This document shows, in pieces, positions 38,384-48,283 of a DNA stretch of 64,000 nt. Source of the DNA: Rhodobacterales bacterium (GTDB lineage: Bacteria > Pseudomonadota > Alphaproteobacteria > Rhizobiales > Stappiaceae). The stretch's first letter is position 1; each line of letters begins with the position of its first letter. The notes under the pieces were generated by a model. That model was not told the origin of the DNA. It worked only from the letters and a program-made list of their open reading frames with translations, and searched no databases. Made by a program: the position numbers and the translations under genes. The stretch lies in NCBI GenBank assembly GCA_008107755.1, contig VIRH01000124.1, positions 62,001 to 126,000 of the forward strand, given 5' to 3'.

Positions 38384-39898
38384 ATGGTGTCAGTTAATTC
38401 AGCAGTCGCGCAGGACGGTTCAGGCGCAGAAACCGTTCTCAAGGATGTTGTGACCGATGCAACGGTGGTCGACGTCGTTGCAAACAACCTCGGCCTGGTC
38501 GCGGCCTTCGTCGCCCTCATGTATGCAACGGCTATGGTCTGTGCGGTTCGCGAAGTCATGAACTCGCGCACGTCACAAGGATCGATCGCCTGGTTGCTGT
38601 CGCTGTTTTTCCTGCCCTATATCACCGTCCCTCTGTATTTCGTTTTCGGTTGGCGGTCCTTTTCGGATTACGCCCGTATCCAGTCGACACTCGGCCGGCA
38701 GGAACGCGCGCGACGGGCGGACGAACTCGGGCTCACGGATCATGTGGAGACCCGAGACTGGCCGGTTCTCTCGCGTGTTTCAGGCATTCCCTTTCTTGCA
38801 GGAAACACGGTGGACGTGCTGATCGACGGTGACGCGACCTTCGCCGCCATCAAGGAGGCCATCGCGCGTGCGCAGCATGTGATCTTCTTCCAGTTCTTCA
38901 CGGTGCATGATGACAGTCTCGGCCGGGAAATGGCCGACGCCCTGATCGCCAGGGCTCGCGAGGACGTGCGCGTCTATTTTCTATACGACGATGTCGGCAG
39001 TCACGGCCTTCCGCACAGCTACCGCAACCGTCTCAAGGAAGCAGGTGTCGAAGTCTGTGGCTTCAATGAAAAGCATAAGTTTCTGCGCCTGCTTGGTCCG
39101 ATGCGTCTGAACTACCGCAACCATCGCAAGCTCGTCGTCATCGACTACCGTGAAGCTTTTGTCGGCGGGCACAACGTTGCCGACCAGTATGTCGGTCGCG
39201 ACAAGTGGTTTGGTCACTGGCGCGATACCCACGCGCGTGTCGATGGCCCGGCCTCTGTTCCCTGCGCGCTTTCTTTCGTCGAGGACTGGCTGTGGGCCAG
39301 CGGTGAACAGATCGACATTCCGCAGGTCAACGAAATCCCGATGCCGGGAGACGAATCCGTTCTGGTCATGCCGACCGGTCCGGCGGACAAGTTGGAAGAG
39401 TGCGCAATCGCCTTTGTCGAGGCGGCGGCACGTGCGACACGCCGCCTGTGGCTGACAACGCCATACCTCGTGCCTTCCCTCGACGTGCAAACCGCGCTGT
39501 GTGCGGCTGCAATGCGCGGCGTTGACGTTCGCATATTGCTTCCGGAAAAACGGGATCACTGGGCCGTCTGGCTCGCAAGCCACGCGTATGAGAATATCCT
39601 CGTGCAGCGTGGGGTGAAGGTCTATCGCTACACCGACGGGTTTCTGCATCAGAAGGTGTTGTTGATGGACGACGACCTCGTGTCGATCGGCACCGTCAAC
39701 CTGGACAACCGGTCCCTCCAGATCAACTTCGAGCTCACGTTGTGGTTCACGCACGCACGCACGATCGGCAAGGTCGAAAAGATGCTTGAAGCCGACTTTG
39801 AAAAAGCAAAGCTCACCTGGCCAGAAGATTTTTCCTCGCGCAGTTACGTGTTCCAGGTCTTCGCTCAGGGCGCACGGCTCCTGTCACCGATCCTTTAG
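38384..39898 (+). CDS. cls: Cardiolipin synthase (phospholipase D superfamily)
   Basis: A membrane enzyme that joins two phosphatidylglycerols into cardiolipin. 504 aa. Two N-terminal membrane helices (about residues 33-55 and 66-85), then two HKD motifs: HRKLVVID with His247 and HQKVLLMD with His422, each followed by the GGxN/GTxN type segments (FVGGHN, IGTVNLDNRS). Start ATG 38384 lies 11 bp after cysK, suggesting co-transcription. A GC-rich stem without T-run (GCCCG/CGGGC) follows the stop. Confidence 0.93.
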   Translation: MVSVNSAVAQDGSGAETVLKDVVTDATVVDVVANNLGLVAAFVALMYATAMVCAVREVMNSRTSQGSIAWLLSLFFLPYITVPLYFVFGWRSFSDYARIQSTLGRQERARRADELGLTDHVETRDWPVLSRVSGIPFLAGNTVDVLIDGDATFAAIKEAIARAQHVIFFQFFTVHDDSLGREMADALIARAREDVRVYFLYDDVGSHGLPHSYRNRLKEAGVEVCGFNEKHKFLRLLGPMRLNYRNHRKLVVIDYREAFVGGHNVADQYVGRDKWFGHWRDTHARVDGPASVPCALSFVEDWLWASGEQIDIPQVNEIPMPGDESVLVMPTGPADKLEECAIAFVEAAARATRRLWLTTPYLVPSLDVQTALCAAAMRGVDVRILLPEKRDHWAVWLASHAYENILVQRGVKVYRYTDGFLHQKVLLMDDDLVSIGTVNLDNRSLQINFELTLWFTHARTIGKVEKMLEADFEKAKLTWPEDFSSRSYVFQVFAQGARLLSPIL

Positions 39899-40034
39899 GG
39901 CCCGTCTTTCCAGGCGGGCACGTGCCAAGACGTCCGCCGATGCCGCTGATACTGCGCGCTCCAAAGTATCGCGTCTGAAACGTCGTGTACCGTGAACCAC
40001 TGTTTGTTGTGATCAAAGGTCCTCAGGAGAAGAA

Positions 40035-40751
40035 ATGACCACGCCATTGTTTCGCGAAGATGCCTATCTCCGGACGTGCGAGGCGCAAGTGACTGACGTG
40101 ACCGACCGCGGCGGTATCATACTGGACCGGTCGGTCTTCTACGCGACCGGAGGTGGGCAGCCTGGCGATACCGGCCACCTTGAGCTTGACGACGGCAGCA
40201 GGATCGAGATCGCCGCCACAGTCTACGGTGACGACAAGACCTCGATCGTACATGTCCCAACCGAAGGGCAGACGCTGCCGGCACCTGGCGCGTCCCTGAC
40301 TGCCCATATCGATTGGGCGCGCCGATATCGTCTGATGCGCGTGCACACAGGGCTGCACCTGCTTTCCGTCGCCTTGCCGTATTCGGTAACAGGTGGCCAG
40401 ATTTCAGAAGCAGAGGGCAGACTGGACTTCGACATGGGCGAAGAAACGATCGAAAAGGACGCCCTTTTGCAAAGGCTGAACGAGTTGGTCGCCGGGGACC
40501 ACGAAGTCACGACTGAATGGATTACGTATAAGGAGCTGGACGCTAATCCGGGTCTCGTCAAGACAATGTCCGTAAAACCGCCGCGGGGAGCGGGCAAGGT
40601 GCGGCTTGTCCGCATCGGTGAAAACGTCGACCTTCAACCTTGCGGCGGCACCCATGTCACGAGAACGTCCGAGATCGGTCGGCTTGAGCTCGGCAAGACC
40701 GAGAAAAAAGGCAAGCAGAATAGACGCTTTCGCATCCGGTTGGTCGATTGA
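40035..40751 (+). CDS. alaX: Alanyl-tRNA editing protein AlaX (Ser/Gly-tRNA(Ala) deacylase)
   Basis: A free-standing editing domain that hydrolyses mischarged Ser-tRNA(Ala). 238 aa, AlaX-M size. The zinc-site motifs are present: HTGLH (His104, His108) and CGGTH (Cys203, His207), plus YATGGGQPGDTG at the N-terminus. AGGAG stands before ATG 40035. The GFA-family gene follows 20 bp downstream, then the sulfurtransferase, so the three probably form one transcript. Confidence 0.93.
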   Translation: MTTPLFREDAYLRTCEAQVTDVTDRGGIILDRSVFYATGGGQPGDTGHLELDDGSRIEIAATVYGDDKTSIVHVPTEGQTLPAPGASLTAHIDWARRYRLMRVHTGLHLLSVALPYSVTGGQISEAEGRLDFDMGEETIEKDALLQRLNELVAGDHEVTTEWITYKELDANPGLVKTMSVKPPRGAGKVRLVRIGENVDLQPCGGTHVTRTSEIGRLELGKTEKKGKQNRRFRIRLVD

Positions 40752-40771
40752 ATTTTCGCAAGGAGATCAAG

Positions 40772-41257
40772 ATGAAGCTTTCGGGAAGTTGCCAATGCAA
40801 ATCCGTTTCCTTTGCCCTGGAATGTCGGACGCCCTACCCGTTCATGCGCTGCTATTGCTCCGTCTGCCGCAAGATTGGCGGAAGCGGCGGGTATGCGATC
40901 AACCTGATGTGCGATCACGGAAGTCTTCAGGTTACGGGCAAGGATGCGATCAGGATCCATCATGCGGTCATCGACGGTGAAACGAGCTCGGCAGAACGCC
41001 ACTTCTGCGGAAACTGTGGCAGCCATCTCTGGCTCTGGGATTCCCGCTGGCCGGAATTCGTCCACCCGCATGCCGGCAGCATCGACACCCCCTTGCCTTC
41101 TCCGCCCGAGGTCGTCCATATCATGCTGGACTTCAAGCCCGACTGGGTAGATGTTCCCGTCGGGCCAGGCCATGTGCATTTCGCGCGCTACCCGGAACTC
41201 TCCATCGAAGACTGGCACAAGTCCAAGGGACTTTATGAAACCGAGGCACCTTCATGA
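40772..41257 (+). CDS. GFA family (CENP-V/GFA domain) zinc protein
   Basis: The 161 aa protein has the fold of glutathione-dependent formaldehyde-activating enzyme: GSCQCKSV, CYCSVCRKIGG and FCGNCGSHLW, the three cysteine groups that hold two zinc ions. AAGGAGAT six bases before ATG 40772 fixes the start (an ATT/upstream in-frame extension is not used). It overlaps the sulfurtransferase gene by 4 bp. Most GFA-fold proteins do not act on formaldehyde, so the substrate is open; glutathione-linked chemistry is a guess. Confidence 0.9.
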   Translation: MKLSGSCQCKSVSFALECRTPYPFMRCYCSVCRKIGGSGGYAINLMCDHGSLQVTGKDAIRIHHAVIDGETSSAERHFCGNCGSHLWLWDSRWPEFVHPHAGSIDTPLPSPPEVVHIMLDFKPDWVDVPVGPGHVHFARYPELSIEDWHKSKGLYETEAPS

Positions 41258-42099
41258 CTGATCATCCGCTCGTGTCCACCCAATGGCTGGCCGATCACCT
41301 CTCATCTCCGGACCTTGTGGTCGTGAATGCCTGGATGCCGCCGGTAACTCATCCGGATGCGCCTCCGGTTTATCCGAATGCGCACATTCCGGGCGCCGTC
41401 TTTTTCGACGTCAACGAGATTTGCGAGAAGAACAGCGACCTCCCGCACATGTTGCCGGCTCCGCACGTCTTTTCCTCAGCGATGCGCAAACTCGGCATTG
41501 GCGACGGACAGACCATCGTTGTCTACGATGATTTCGGTTTCTACTCGGCACCGCGCGTATGGTGGACGCTCAAGGCCATGGGGGCGGAACGCGTTCATGT
41601 GCTTGATGGCGGTTTTCCGAAGTGGCGCGCAGAAGGCCGCCCATTCGACGATCAGGAACCGCTGCGGACGCAAAGTCACTTCTCTTCCCGCCTCAATCAC
41701 GGTGCCGTCGCCGACCTGGACGACATCAAATCCGCGATCACGTCGGAAAACCGTCAGATTCTCGACGCGAGATCTCATGAGCGCTTCACCGGTGAAGCTT
41801 CTGAACCGAGGCCCGGCCTGAGACCCGGGCACATGCCGTCGGCTCTCAATTTGCCGTTCACGAAACTCATCTCCGAGGATGGGACTTTCCGCTCCCGGAA
41901 CGACCTTGTGGAGATTTTCGAGGAAGCAGGGCTCAATCTGGATCAACCCGTCACGACCTCCTGCGGATCGGGCGTCACGGCTGCCATCCTGACCCTCGGC
42001 CTGACAATCGCGGGCGCTCGGGATCTCGCGCTTTATGACGGCTCCTGGGCGGAGTGGGGCGGACGCGACGACACTGAAATCGTGACCGGCACGGCTTGA
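41254..42099 (+). CDS. sseA: 3-Mercaptopyruvate / thiosulfate sulfurtransferase (tandem rhodanese)
   Basis: A 281 aa protein with two rhodanese domains. The N-terminal inactive domain has HIPGAVFFDVNEI and VYDDFGFYSAPRVWW; the C-terminal domain has DARSHERFTGE, GHMPSALNLPF and the catalytic Cys237 in SCGSGVTA, the loop typical of mercaptopyruvate sulfurtransferases. It moves sulfur from 3-mercaptopyruvate to a thiol or cyanide. Last gene of the alaX-GFA-sseA group, followed by a strong terminator. Confidence 0.93.
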   Translation: MTDHPLVSTQWLADHLSSPDLVVVNAWMPPVTHPDAPPVYPNAHIPGAVFFDVNEICEKNSDLPHMLPAPHVFSSAMRKLGIGDGQTIVVYDDFGFYSAPRVWWTLKAMGAERVHVLDGGFPKWRAEGRPFDDQEPLRTQSHFSSRLNHGAVADLDDIKSAITSENRQILDARSHERFTGEASEPRPGLRPGHMPSALNLPFTKLISEDGTFRSRNDLVEIFEEAGLNLDQPVTTSCGSGVTAAILTLGLTIAGARDLALYDGSWAEWGGRDDTEIVTGTA

Positions 42100-42157
42100 T
42101 CGTGTCTCCCCAACAAGTCGGAGCTCTCACATGGTGTGAGCTTTCTGGCCGAACAGA

Positions 42158-42185
42158 AAAAGGCGGGCCAATCGGCCCGCCTTTT
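42158..42185. terminator. Bidirectional terminator between sseA and the chemoreceptor gene
   Basis: Perfect stem AAAAGGCGGGCC / GGCCCGCCTTTT with a 4-base loop; T-runs on both strands serve the two converging genes. Confidence 0.92.
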
Positions 42186-42209
42186 CAGCATCATACATCC
42201 TTGATGGGC

Positions 42210-43550
42210 TCAGCTCGCCGCCTTCAGGTGATCGAAGAACACCCGGATTTCCGTTGAGATCGTGTTCGAGCTTTCGTTCATCTTCCCGGCAGCTCCCTGA
42301 AATGCAGAAGCTGCCCTGTCACTCGCTTCGATGGCGGTGCCGACGCTGTCGATGTTTCCATCAAGCTGCTGGGCACCGGAGGCAACCTTCTGAATGCTTT
42401 CGGAAATCTCATGCGTTGCCGCACCCTGCTCCTCAACAGCGGCAGCGATCGACGCCGTCATCTCATCGAGCTGCTTCACGACTTCGGAAATCGTCTGAAT
42501 GGATCCGACTGCCTTGTCCGTCGATTCCTGAATTTCCGTGACCTGCTGGCTGATTTCTTCCGTCGCCTTCGCAGTTTGCTCTGCCAGAGTCTTTACTTCG
42601 CTTGCAACGACAGCAAAGCCCTTGCCCGCCTCGCCAGCGCGAGCAGCTTCGATCGTGGCATTGAGAGCGAGCAAGTTGGTCTGCTCTGCAATTGCCTGGA
42701 TGAGACCGATGACATCGCCGATCTTCTGCGCAGCGCCCGCCAGGCTTGCCACCTGTCGAGTGGATTTCTCCGTGCCTCCTGCCGCTTCACTGGCGATCCG
42801 CGAAGCTCCCGTGATCTGCTTGGAGATTTCCTGAATTGAACTCAGGAGTTCCTCCGTGGCCGAAGCAACCGTCTGGACATTCAGATTGGAGTCCTTCGAC
42901 ACCGTACCGGCATGCGAGACCTGACTGAGCGCTTCATTCGAAATTGACATTAGTTCGCTTGCCTCGCGTTCCACGAGACGTGCGCCTTCATCAACATCGA
43001 GCAGAGGCTGTTCCACGTTTTTCTGAAAGGCTGCGATTGCCTCGTTCAGGCGCTCTGCCTGTGCCGCGCGTTCCTCAAGCAGTTTTTCTTCATAGGTTGA
43101 GATCGCAAGGTCCATATCCAGCATTACGGCGCCGGTCACGGCTTCGAGATACATGCTGAGATCCTGAAAAGACCTGCGGTATTTCTTGATGAGAAGAGCG
43201 TGGAGACGCGACAGAACGAATTTGTAACCGGCTATGTACCAACGCGGTTCAAGGCCGATATTGCAGTGGACATGTCCGATGCGGTTGATGCTTGCCTTGT
43301 AGTCCTGGTCAAATCCACTGTTGAACAGCTTATCCCAGTGTGACTTTTGAGCTGATACCAGCTGCGGCTGCATCTCGCCCACAAGAGCGGACAATTTCGG
43401 GCTCGTCTTCAAGTGCTCGTAGAAGTCCTGAAGGACGTCGTCGAGCGCTGGCTTTATGATTGGCCAGAGCTTTTTGAGTGTAGAAATTGTTTTTTCATCG
43501 ACCTCGGCGAAAGCGAGTCGGGCTTGGAAGTCTGTTTCAGCGTCGTGCAT
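42210..43550 (-). CDS. Globin-coupled methyl-accepting chemotaxis protein (HemAT-like)
   Basis: A 446 aa soluble chemoreceptor without membrane helices. Residues 1-160 form a protoglobin sensor domain; [22 protein letters not shown] (read in parts) carries the proximal heme His, probably His95. A coiled linker follows, then the MCP signalling domain with the hairpin tip [19 protein letters not shown] and [17 protein letters not shown]. HemAT-type proteins bind O2 through heme and steer aerotaxis through CheA/CheW. No che genes are nearby; the gene is monocistronic. Confidence 0.93.
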   Translation of the reverse strand: MHDAETDFQARLAFAEVDEKTISTLKKLWPIIKPALDDVLQDFYEHLKTSPKLSALVGEMQPQLVSAQKSHWDKLFNSGFDQDYKASINRIGHVHCNIGLEPRWYIAGYKFVLSRLHALLIKKYRRSFQDLSMYLEAVTGAVMLDMDLAISTYEEKLLEERAAQAERLNEAIAAFQKNVEQPLLDVDEGARLVEREASELMSISNEALSQVSHAGTVSKDSNLNVQTVASATEELLSSIQEISKQITGASRIASEAAGGTEKSTRQVASLAGAAQKIGDVIGLIQAIAEQTNLLALNATIEAARAGEAGKGFAVVASEVKTLAEQTAKATEEISQQVTEIQESTDKAVGSIQTISEVVKQLDEMTASIAAAVEEQGAATHEISESIQKVASGAQQLDGNIDSVGTAIEASDRAASAFQGAAGKMNESSNTISTEIRVFFDHLKAAS

Positions 43551-43882
43551 AGCTGCTCATCCGGTTATTCTGGCTACACCTGACCTGAAATTGCTAAACA
43601 AACAATAAACTAATGAATCCATTGATAGTTATCACGTAAAGCAACTACCAATATCGGATTTTTCCCATGTCATACTCAACAATCGCGTGACTTTTTCCCG
43701 ATTATTTCATCAGTTATAAATATTCTTTTCTATGGATTTCGAGCCCCACTCCCTAATATAAAAGAATATCTGCAATACTACTCTTCGTAATATTGCTAAA
43801 TTTATCGTGACAATTGCATTGCGCTCAGCTCTCTCGATCAAGGAATTATTCAAAGACTCTACACAATTGACGCTGGAGCGGA
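43551..43882. other. AT-rich intergenic region upstream of the chemoreceptor gene
   Basis: 332 bases, much richer in A/T than the surroundings, without a believable gene on either strand. It should contain the chemoreceptor promoter. I see no clear repeat or terminator for the TIGR02117 gene that ends here. Confidence 0.6.
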
Positions 43883-44623
43883 TCAATCCTCTCCGTAAAG
43901 TTCCAGAGACAAATCGAGTGTCACAGGGAGCGGTGTCCAGAGACCGGTCTGCACGCCGGCCGACCTTAGCATCCGTGCAGTCCAGGTGTTGCAGCCCATG
44001 AGGGCGTTGAAGCTTCCGGTGGCCGGGAAAAAGATGTCGTGCGCATCATAGGCAGCTCCCGGGATCTCCTGCGGTGCATCGGCGTTCACGGTCTCAAAAC
44101 TCTGCTCGATCTCGCCCAGCAATCTGTCGAAATTTACCGCAGTCAGGTCCAGCGAGCGCACGTTGGCCAAGTCTGACGGAATGTCCCCTGCCCGCCGGAC
44201 ATGCATCACCGAGGTGTCCCAGGTCAACGCCTTCAGAACCGGCAAGGGTTTGAGATCGCCCCATGTCGGCGTTTCAATATAGAACGCCCGGCTCCCCCAG
44301 CCGAAAACCACCCATCGAACACCGGGGAAATCTAGGTCGAGGCCGGCATCGGACACGAAAGAGAACCGCTTGAGAACATCGGGATCGGCCGGCAGAGCGA
44401 TATCGGTGTGGATCGGATTGGAAAGCACCAGGATCTGCCGTCTGGCAGAGGCATCTTTCGTCAGAGCTTGCGGAGAGTGCGTCGCAACGTCGCGTGAAGG
44501 GACGTCCGGGATGAAAAAGGGCCTCGGAATGAGTATTCCAAGGCCCACCAGGACAATCGCGACGCTAATTGTCAGGCAGCCTCCCACGAGAATTTTCCGG
44601 GTGATGCCTGCCAAGAGTCTCAT
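43883..44623 (-). CDS. TIGR02117 / DUF2459 family protein
   Basis: A 246 aa protein with an N-terminal membrane anchor (residues 12-32: ILVGGCLTISVAIVLVGLGI) and an extracytoplasmic domain. Conserved pieces are VLSNPIHTDIALP, WVVFGWGSRAFYIETPTW, LTWDTSVMHV and FNALMGCNTWTARML, with a Cys/His/Asn arrangement that recalls papain-like amidases. The family is often called urease-associated from genome context, but its activity is unknown. It starts 10 bp after the aapP stop, so it rides on the aap transcript; ATG 44623 follows GAAAGG. Confidence 0.87.
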   Translation of the reverse strand: MRLLAGITRKILVGGCLTISVAIVLVGLGILIPRPFFIPDVPSRDVATHSPQALTKDASARRQILVLSNPIHTDIALPADPDVLKRFSFVSDAGLDLDFPGVRWVVFGWGSRAFYIETPTWGDLKPLPVLKALTWDTSVMHVRRAGDIPSDLANVRSLDLTAVNFDRLLGEIEQSFETVNADAPQEIPGAAYDAHDIFFPATGSFNALMGCNTWTARMLRSAGVQTGLWTPLPVTLDLSLELYGED

Positions 44624-44633
44624 ATGCCTTTCG

Positions 44634-45434
44634 TCAGTGATGCAGAATCTGGCTGAGGAAGAGTTGCGTCCGCTCATGCTGCGGGTTTGTGAAGAACTGT
44701 TCCGGTTCGTTCTGCTCAACGATCTGCCCGGCATCCATGAAGATGACCCTGTTGGCAACCTTGCGGGCAAACCCCATTTCGTGGGTGACGCAAAGCATGG
44801 TCATGCCCTCTTCGGCCAGCCCCACCATCACGTCAAGCACTTCCTTGATCATTTCCGGATCGAGCGCCGAGGTTGGCTCATCGAACAACATGATCTTGGG
44901 GTTCATGCAGAGCGAACGGGCGATCGCCACGCGTTGCTGCTGTCCACCGGACAACTGCCCCGGGTACTTGCTGGCCTGTTCCGGGATCTTGACGCGCTCC
45001 AGATAATGCATCGCGACTTCCTCGGCCTGCCTTTTCGGCATCTTGCGCACCCAGATCGGCGCCAGCGTGCAATTTTCCAGGATCGTCAGATGCGGAAACA
45101 GGTTGAAGTGCTGGAAGCACATGCCAACTTCGCGACGGATCTCGTCGATCTTTTTCAGGTCGTTTGTCAGCTCGTTGCCATCGACAATGATCTGCCCGGC
45201 CTGATGTTCCTCAAGCCGGTTGATGCAGCGGATCATCGTTGATTTACCGGACCCTGACGGTCCACAGATGACAATGCGTTCTCCGCGCATCACCTTGAGA
45301 TTGATGTCACGCAGAACGTGGAACTCACCGTACCACTTGTTCATGTTCTTGATTTCGACGGCCACCTCGGTTTCGGAAATCTTCATTTTTGGACGTTCGG
45401 TGGCGATGTCGTCCTGAACAGCGTTCTCGGTCAT
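44634..45434 (-). CDS. aapP: General L-amino acid ABC transporter ATP-binding protein AapP
   Basis: The 266 aa ATPase of a polar amino acid importer. Walker [15 protein letters not shown]-loop [11 protein letters not shown], signature [13 protein letters not shown], Walker [14 protein letters not shown], and the H-loop VTHEMGFA. I prefer ATG 45434 because GGAG lies eight bases upstream; ATG 45440 is too close to it. The frame also continues far upstream across aapM, which is not real coding. Last of the four aap genes. Confidence 0.95.
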   Translation of the reverse strand: MTENAVQDDIATERPKMKISETEVAVEIKNMNKWYGEFHVLRDINLKVMRGERIVICGPSGSGKSTMIRCINRLEEHQAGQIIVDGNELTNDLKKIDEIRREVGMCFQHFNLFPHLTILENCTLAPIWVRKMPKRQAEEVAMHYLERVKIPEQASKYPGQLSGGQQQRVAIARSLCMNPKIMLFDEPTSALDPEMIKEVLDVMVGLAEEGMTMLCVTHEMGFARKVANRVIFMDAGQIVEQNEPEQFFTNPQHERTQLFLSQILHH

Positions 45435-45502
45435 GGTCATTTCTCCAGAATTCGGGAAGGCCGGGGCGCAGCGGTTGCTACGCGCGCCCCGGGTGGTTGT
45501 TC

Positions 45503-46825
45503 CTACCGTTTGTGTCCGGTGTTTAATTTGTTCTCGATGAAGATGGAATAGCGCGACATGCCGAAACAGAAGCACCAGTAGACGATTGCGGCGAAGAGAT
45601 AGCCGGTGTGCCCCTGGGTCGGCGTCGACCATGTCGGATCCGAGAAGGACGACTGAATCTGGCCGAGCAAGTCGAACATGCCGACGATCAGCACCAGGGT
45701 CGTGTCCTTGAACAGACCGATGAAGGTGTTGACGATTCCCGGAATCACGAGCTTCAGCGCCTGAGGCAGAATGATGAGGTACATCATCGGCCAGAACCGC
45801 AACCCGAGCGCCATTGCTCCTTCGTACTGGCCTTTCGGGATCGCCTGCAGACCACCACGAACCACCTCGGCCATATAGGCTGCCGAGAAGAGTGTGACAC
45901 CGATCAGGACGCGGAGGAGCTTGTCGAAGGTTACCCCTTCCGGCAGAAACAGCGGAAGCACGACAGACGACATGAACAGCACGGTGATCAGCGGCACGCC
46001 ACGCCAGAACTCGATGAAGATCACCGATAGCAATCTGACGATCGGCATCTGGGAGCGACGTCCCAGCGCCAGAACAATGCCGAGCGGCAGCGACGCGACG
46101 ATGCCGGTGACCGCAATCACCAACGTCATGAGCAAGCCGCCCCACACCGCTGTTTCGACGACGGGAAGACCGAAATCGATCGATGCCAGAGTGAAGATCG
46201 CCCCGATGACCACCGCAGTTCCCACGAATGCCAGAAGGACGGGTTTAACACCGGCAAAGTCTTGTCCACCGGCAAACATCTGGACTGCAGCAATAACAAC
46301 GCCGATCAGGGCAAGGACTACGACAAAACCCCATCCCCAAAAGCCGATGTCGAAATCGCCGCCCGTCAGAAGCACGAGTGAAACAAACGGAAACACGCCG
46401 AGAAAGAGGATCGCGTTGATCGCCTTGAACGGCACCTTGGGTATCGCCAGCGGGATCAGAAGGGCTGCGAAGAGGAAATAGACGATGTTCACACGCCAGA
46501 TTTCCTCGGTCGGATACCGCCCATAGATGAACTGCGGCAGATATGCTTTCACATAGGCCCAGCAAGCGCCGACGTGCTCGCCGGCCTCCTGCGGCAGGCA
46601 GGCATCGCGATTTTCGCCCGTCCAGACCGCATCGATCAGAGCGAACTGGATCAGTGGCGCGAACAGGGAATACGCGATCAGGATACCAATGATGGTCAGA
46701 ATGGTGTTTCCGACGGACGAAAACAGATTCTGCCGCATCCAGCCGATGGCGCCGCTTGTCGAGGCTGGCGCCGCGAGACTCGGCGCCTCCTCGGTTCTGA
46801 TGTGGAACACTTCAGAATTAGTCAT
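45503..46825 (-). CDS. aapM: General L-amino acid ABC transporter permease AapM
   Basis: The 440 aa inner-membrane permease has about eight hydrophobic segments. The BPD permease signature is in [27 protein letters not shown] (read in parts), the EAA loop that contacts AapP. An extra N-terminal hydrophobic block with a periplasmic loop ([17 protein letters not shown]) is typical of AapM/BztC, which are longer than the usual 220 aa His/Glu permeases. It lies 12 bp after aapQ. Confidence 0.94.
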   Translation of the reverse strand: MTNSEVFHIRTEEAPSLAAPASTSGAIGWMRQNLFSSVGNTILTIIGILIAYSLFAPLIQFALIDAVWTGENRDACLPQEAGEHVGACWAYVKAYLPQFIYGRYPTEEIWRVNIVYFLFAALLIPLAIPKVPFKAINAILFLGVFPFVSLVLLTGGDFDIGFWGWGFVVVLALIGVVIAAVQMFAGGQDFAGVKPVLLAFVGTAVVIGAIFTLASIDFGLPVVETAVWGGLLMTLVIAVTGIVASLPLGIVLALGRRSQMPIVRLLSVIFIEFWRGVPLITVLFMSSVVLPLFLPEGVTFDKLLRVLIGVTLFSAAYMAEVVRGGLQAIPKGQYEGAMALGLRFWPMMYLIILPQALKLVIPGIVNTFIGLFKDTTLVLIVGMFDLLGQIQSSFSDPTWSTPTQGHTGYLFAAIVYWCFCFGMSRYSIFIENKLNTGHKR

Positions 46826-46837
46826 GTGACGCTCTCC

Positions 46838-48055
46838 TTACCGTTCCACAAGAGCCATGCGCTGGTTGTACCAGTTCATGAACGCCGAAGTGATGAGACT
46901 GAGCGAGAGATAGATGGCCAGCCAGATTGCGATGATCTCGATTGCCTGCCCGGTCTGGTTGAGCTCGGTTCCGCCGATGGAGACCAAATCCGGATAGGCG
47001 ATCGCGACCGCGAGAGACGAGTTCTTTGTCAGGTTCAGATACTGGCTTGTCAGCGGCGGGATGATCACACGCATCGCCTGGGGTATGACCACCAGACGCA
47101 GCGTATGGCCATTGCGCAGCCCGAGCGCATGCGACGCCTCAGTTTGTCCGTGACTGACAGCCTGGATTCCCGCTCGTACGATTTCGGCAATGAACGACGC
47201 CGTGTAGATGGAAAGTGCGAGCAGGAGTGCCAGGAATTCCGGGATCAGATTGAAGCCGACATTCAGCTCAAACCCTTGAAGGAGGATCGGACCGGTCTCG
47301 ACAAAGTTCGGATATTCGAGATGCATTGGCATTCCGGCGACCAGATAGGCCAGCACCGGCAACGCAATGATCAGTCCGAAGGATGTCCAGAAGGTGGGAA
47401 ACTGCTGTCCGGTGGCTTCCTGCCGCTTGCGCGCCCATCTAGCGATGAAGAAGCACAGGGCAATTGCGACCAGAAAAGCGATGCCAATCCATTCGGCTCC
47501 CGGTCCCCAGATCGGCTTTGGACCGCGAAGCCCTGCAATGTTCAGGTGAAACGAGTTGAAGAGGAAAGACCACTTTTCACGCTTGCCCGGCACCGCACGC
47601 AGGACGGCGAAATACCAGAAGAAGATCTGCAGGAGCAAGGGAATGTTTCGGACCAGCTCGACGTAGCAATACGCAATCTTCGAGATGACCCAGTTGTTCG
47701 ATAGCCGGGCGATCCCGACGATAAAACCAATGATGGTCGCCAGGATAACTCCGACGGCAGCGACCAGCAGCGTGTTCAGGAAACCTACGTAAAGCAGCCA
47801 GCCGTAGGTGGACGTTTCCGAGGATTCGACCAGCGACTGACTTGTGGCGAACCCGGCTGTGTTTCCAAGAAACCCCCAACCGGATGCAATATTCTGCCTT
47901 TCAAGATTGGCAAGCGTGTTCGTGACGATGAACCATCCCAGTATTACGACGCCCAGCACAAGAATGAACTGGAAAAAATAGCCGCGGACCACGGGATCAT
48001 TCGCCAGCGAAGCACGCGCCGGCGCCCCCGCCGAATCCTGCTCCATTACAGACAT
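46838..48055 (-). CDS. aapQ: General L-amino acid ABC transporter permease AapQ
   Basis: The 405 aa inner-membrane permease partner of AapM. The membrane-spanning pattern is similar, with the EAA loop in EIVRAGIQAVSHGQTEASHALGL followed by VVIPQAMRVIIPPLTSQ. The long N-terminal half, with the periplasmic TLANLERQNIASGWGFLGN segment, marks the AapQ/BztB subgroup. ATG 48055 follows GCGAGG. It is separated from aapJ by 228 bp with stem-loops. Confidence 0.94.
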   Translation of the reverse strand: MSVMEQDSAGAPARASLANDPVVRGYFFQFILVLGVVILGWFIVTNTLANLERQNIASGWGFLGNTAGFATSQSLVESSETSTYGWLLYVGFLNTLLVAAVGVILATIIGFIVGIARLSNNWVISKIAYCYVELVRNIPLLLQIFFWYFAVLRAVPGKREKWSFLFNSFHLNIAGLRGPKPIWGPGAEWIGIAFLVAIALCFFIARWARKRQEATGQQFPTFWTSFGLIIALPVLAYLVAGMPMHLEYPNFVETGPILLQGFELNVGFNLIPEFLALLLALSIYTASFIAEIVRAGIQAVSHGQTEASHALGLRNGHTLRLVVIPQAMRVIIPPLTSQYLNLTKNSSLAVAIAYPDLVSIGGTELNQTGQAIEIIAIWLAIYLSLSLITSAFMNWYNQRMALVER

Positions 48056-48235
48056 AAAACCTCGCCCAAATTTTTACGGAAAGGGACTGGCCCAGGCTTG
48101 TCCACTTTCTCGTCACCAACTGCTCGCAGCTCGCGCGCGCTTTTGCGCATCCCCTGTCGGCCAACGAAGCAGTTTGTTCCCCCCACGCGTGGCCGGTATC
48201 GTCCGGCTTTTGATGCGTGGAATTTATAAAGGGCC

Positions 48236-48282
48236 CCGGCAGGCAGCCCGCCGGAACCCAAAAAACCTCAAAATGAGAGAGG
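48236..48282 (-). terminator. Stem-loops between aapJ and aapQ (possible attenuator)
   Basis: Right after the aapJ stop, on the minus strand, a small CCTC/GAGG hairpin is followed by six T, and then a stronger CCGGCGGG-type hairpin (48236-48254). Such structures commonly let the binding protein be made in excess of the permeases. The first stem is weak, so partial rather than full termination is expected. Confidence 0.4.
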
Positions 48283-48283
48283 C

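Noticed and set aside
44634-46145. 503-codon frame joining aapP to a long N-terminal extension across aapM
   Set aside because: The extension overlaps aapM in another frame and is not conserved; aapP has a normal start at 45434.
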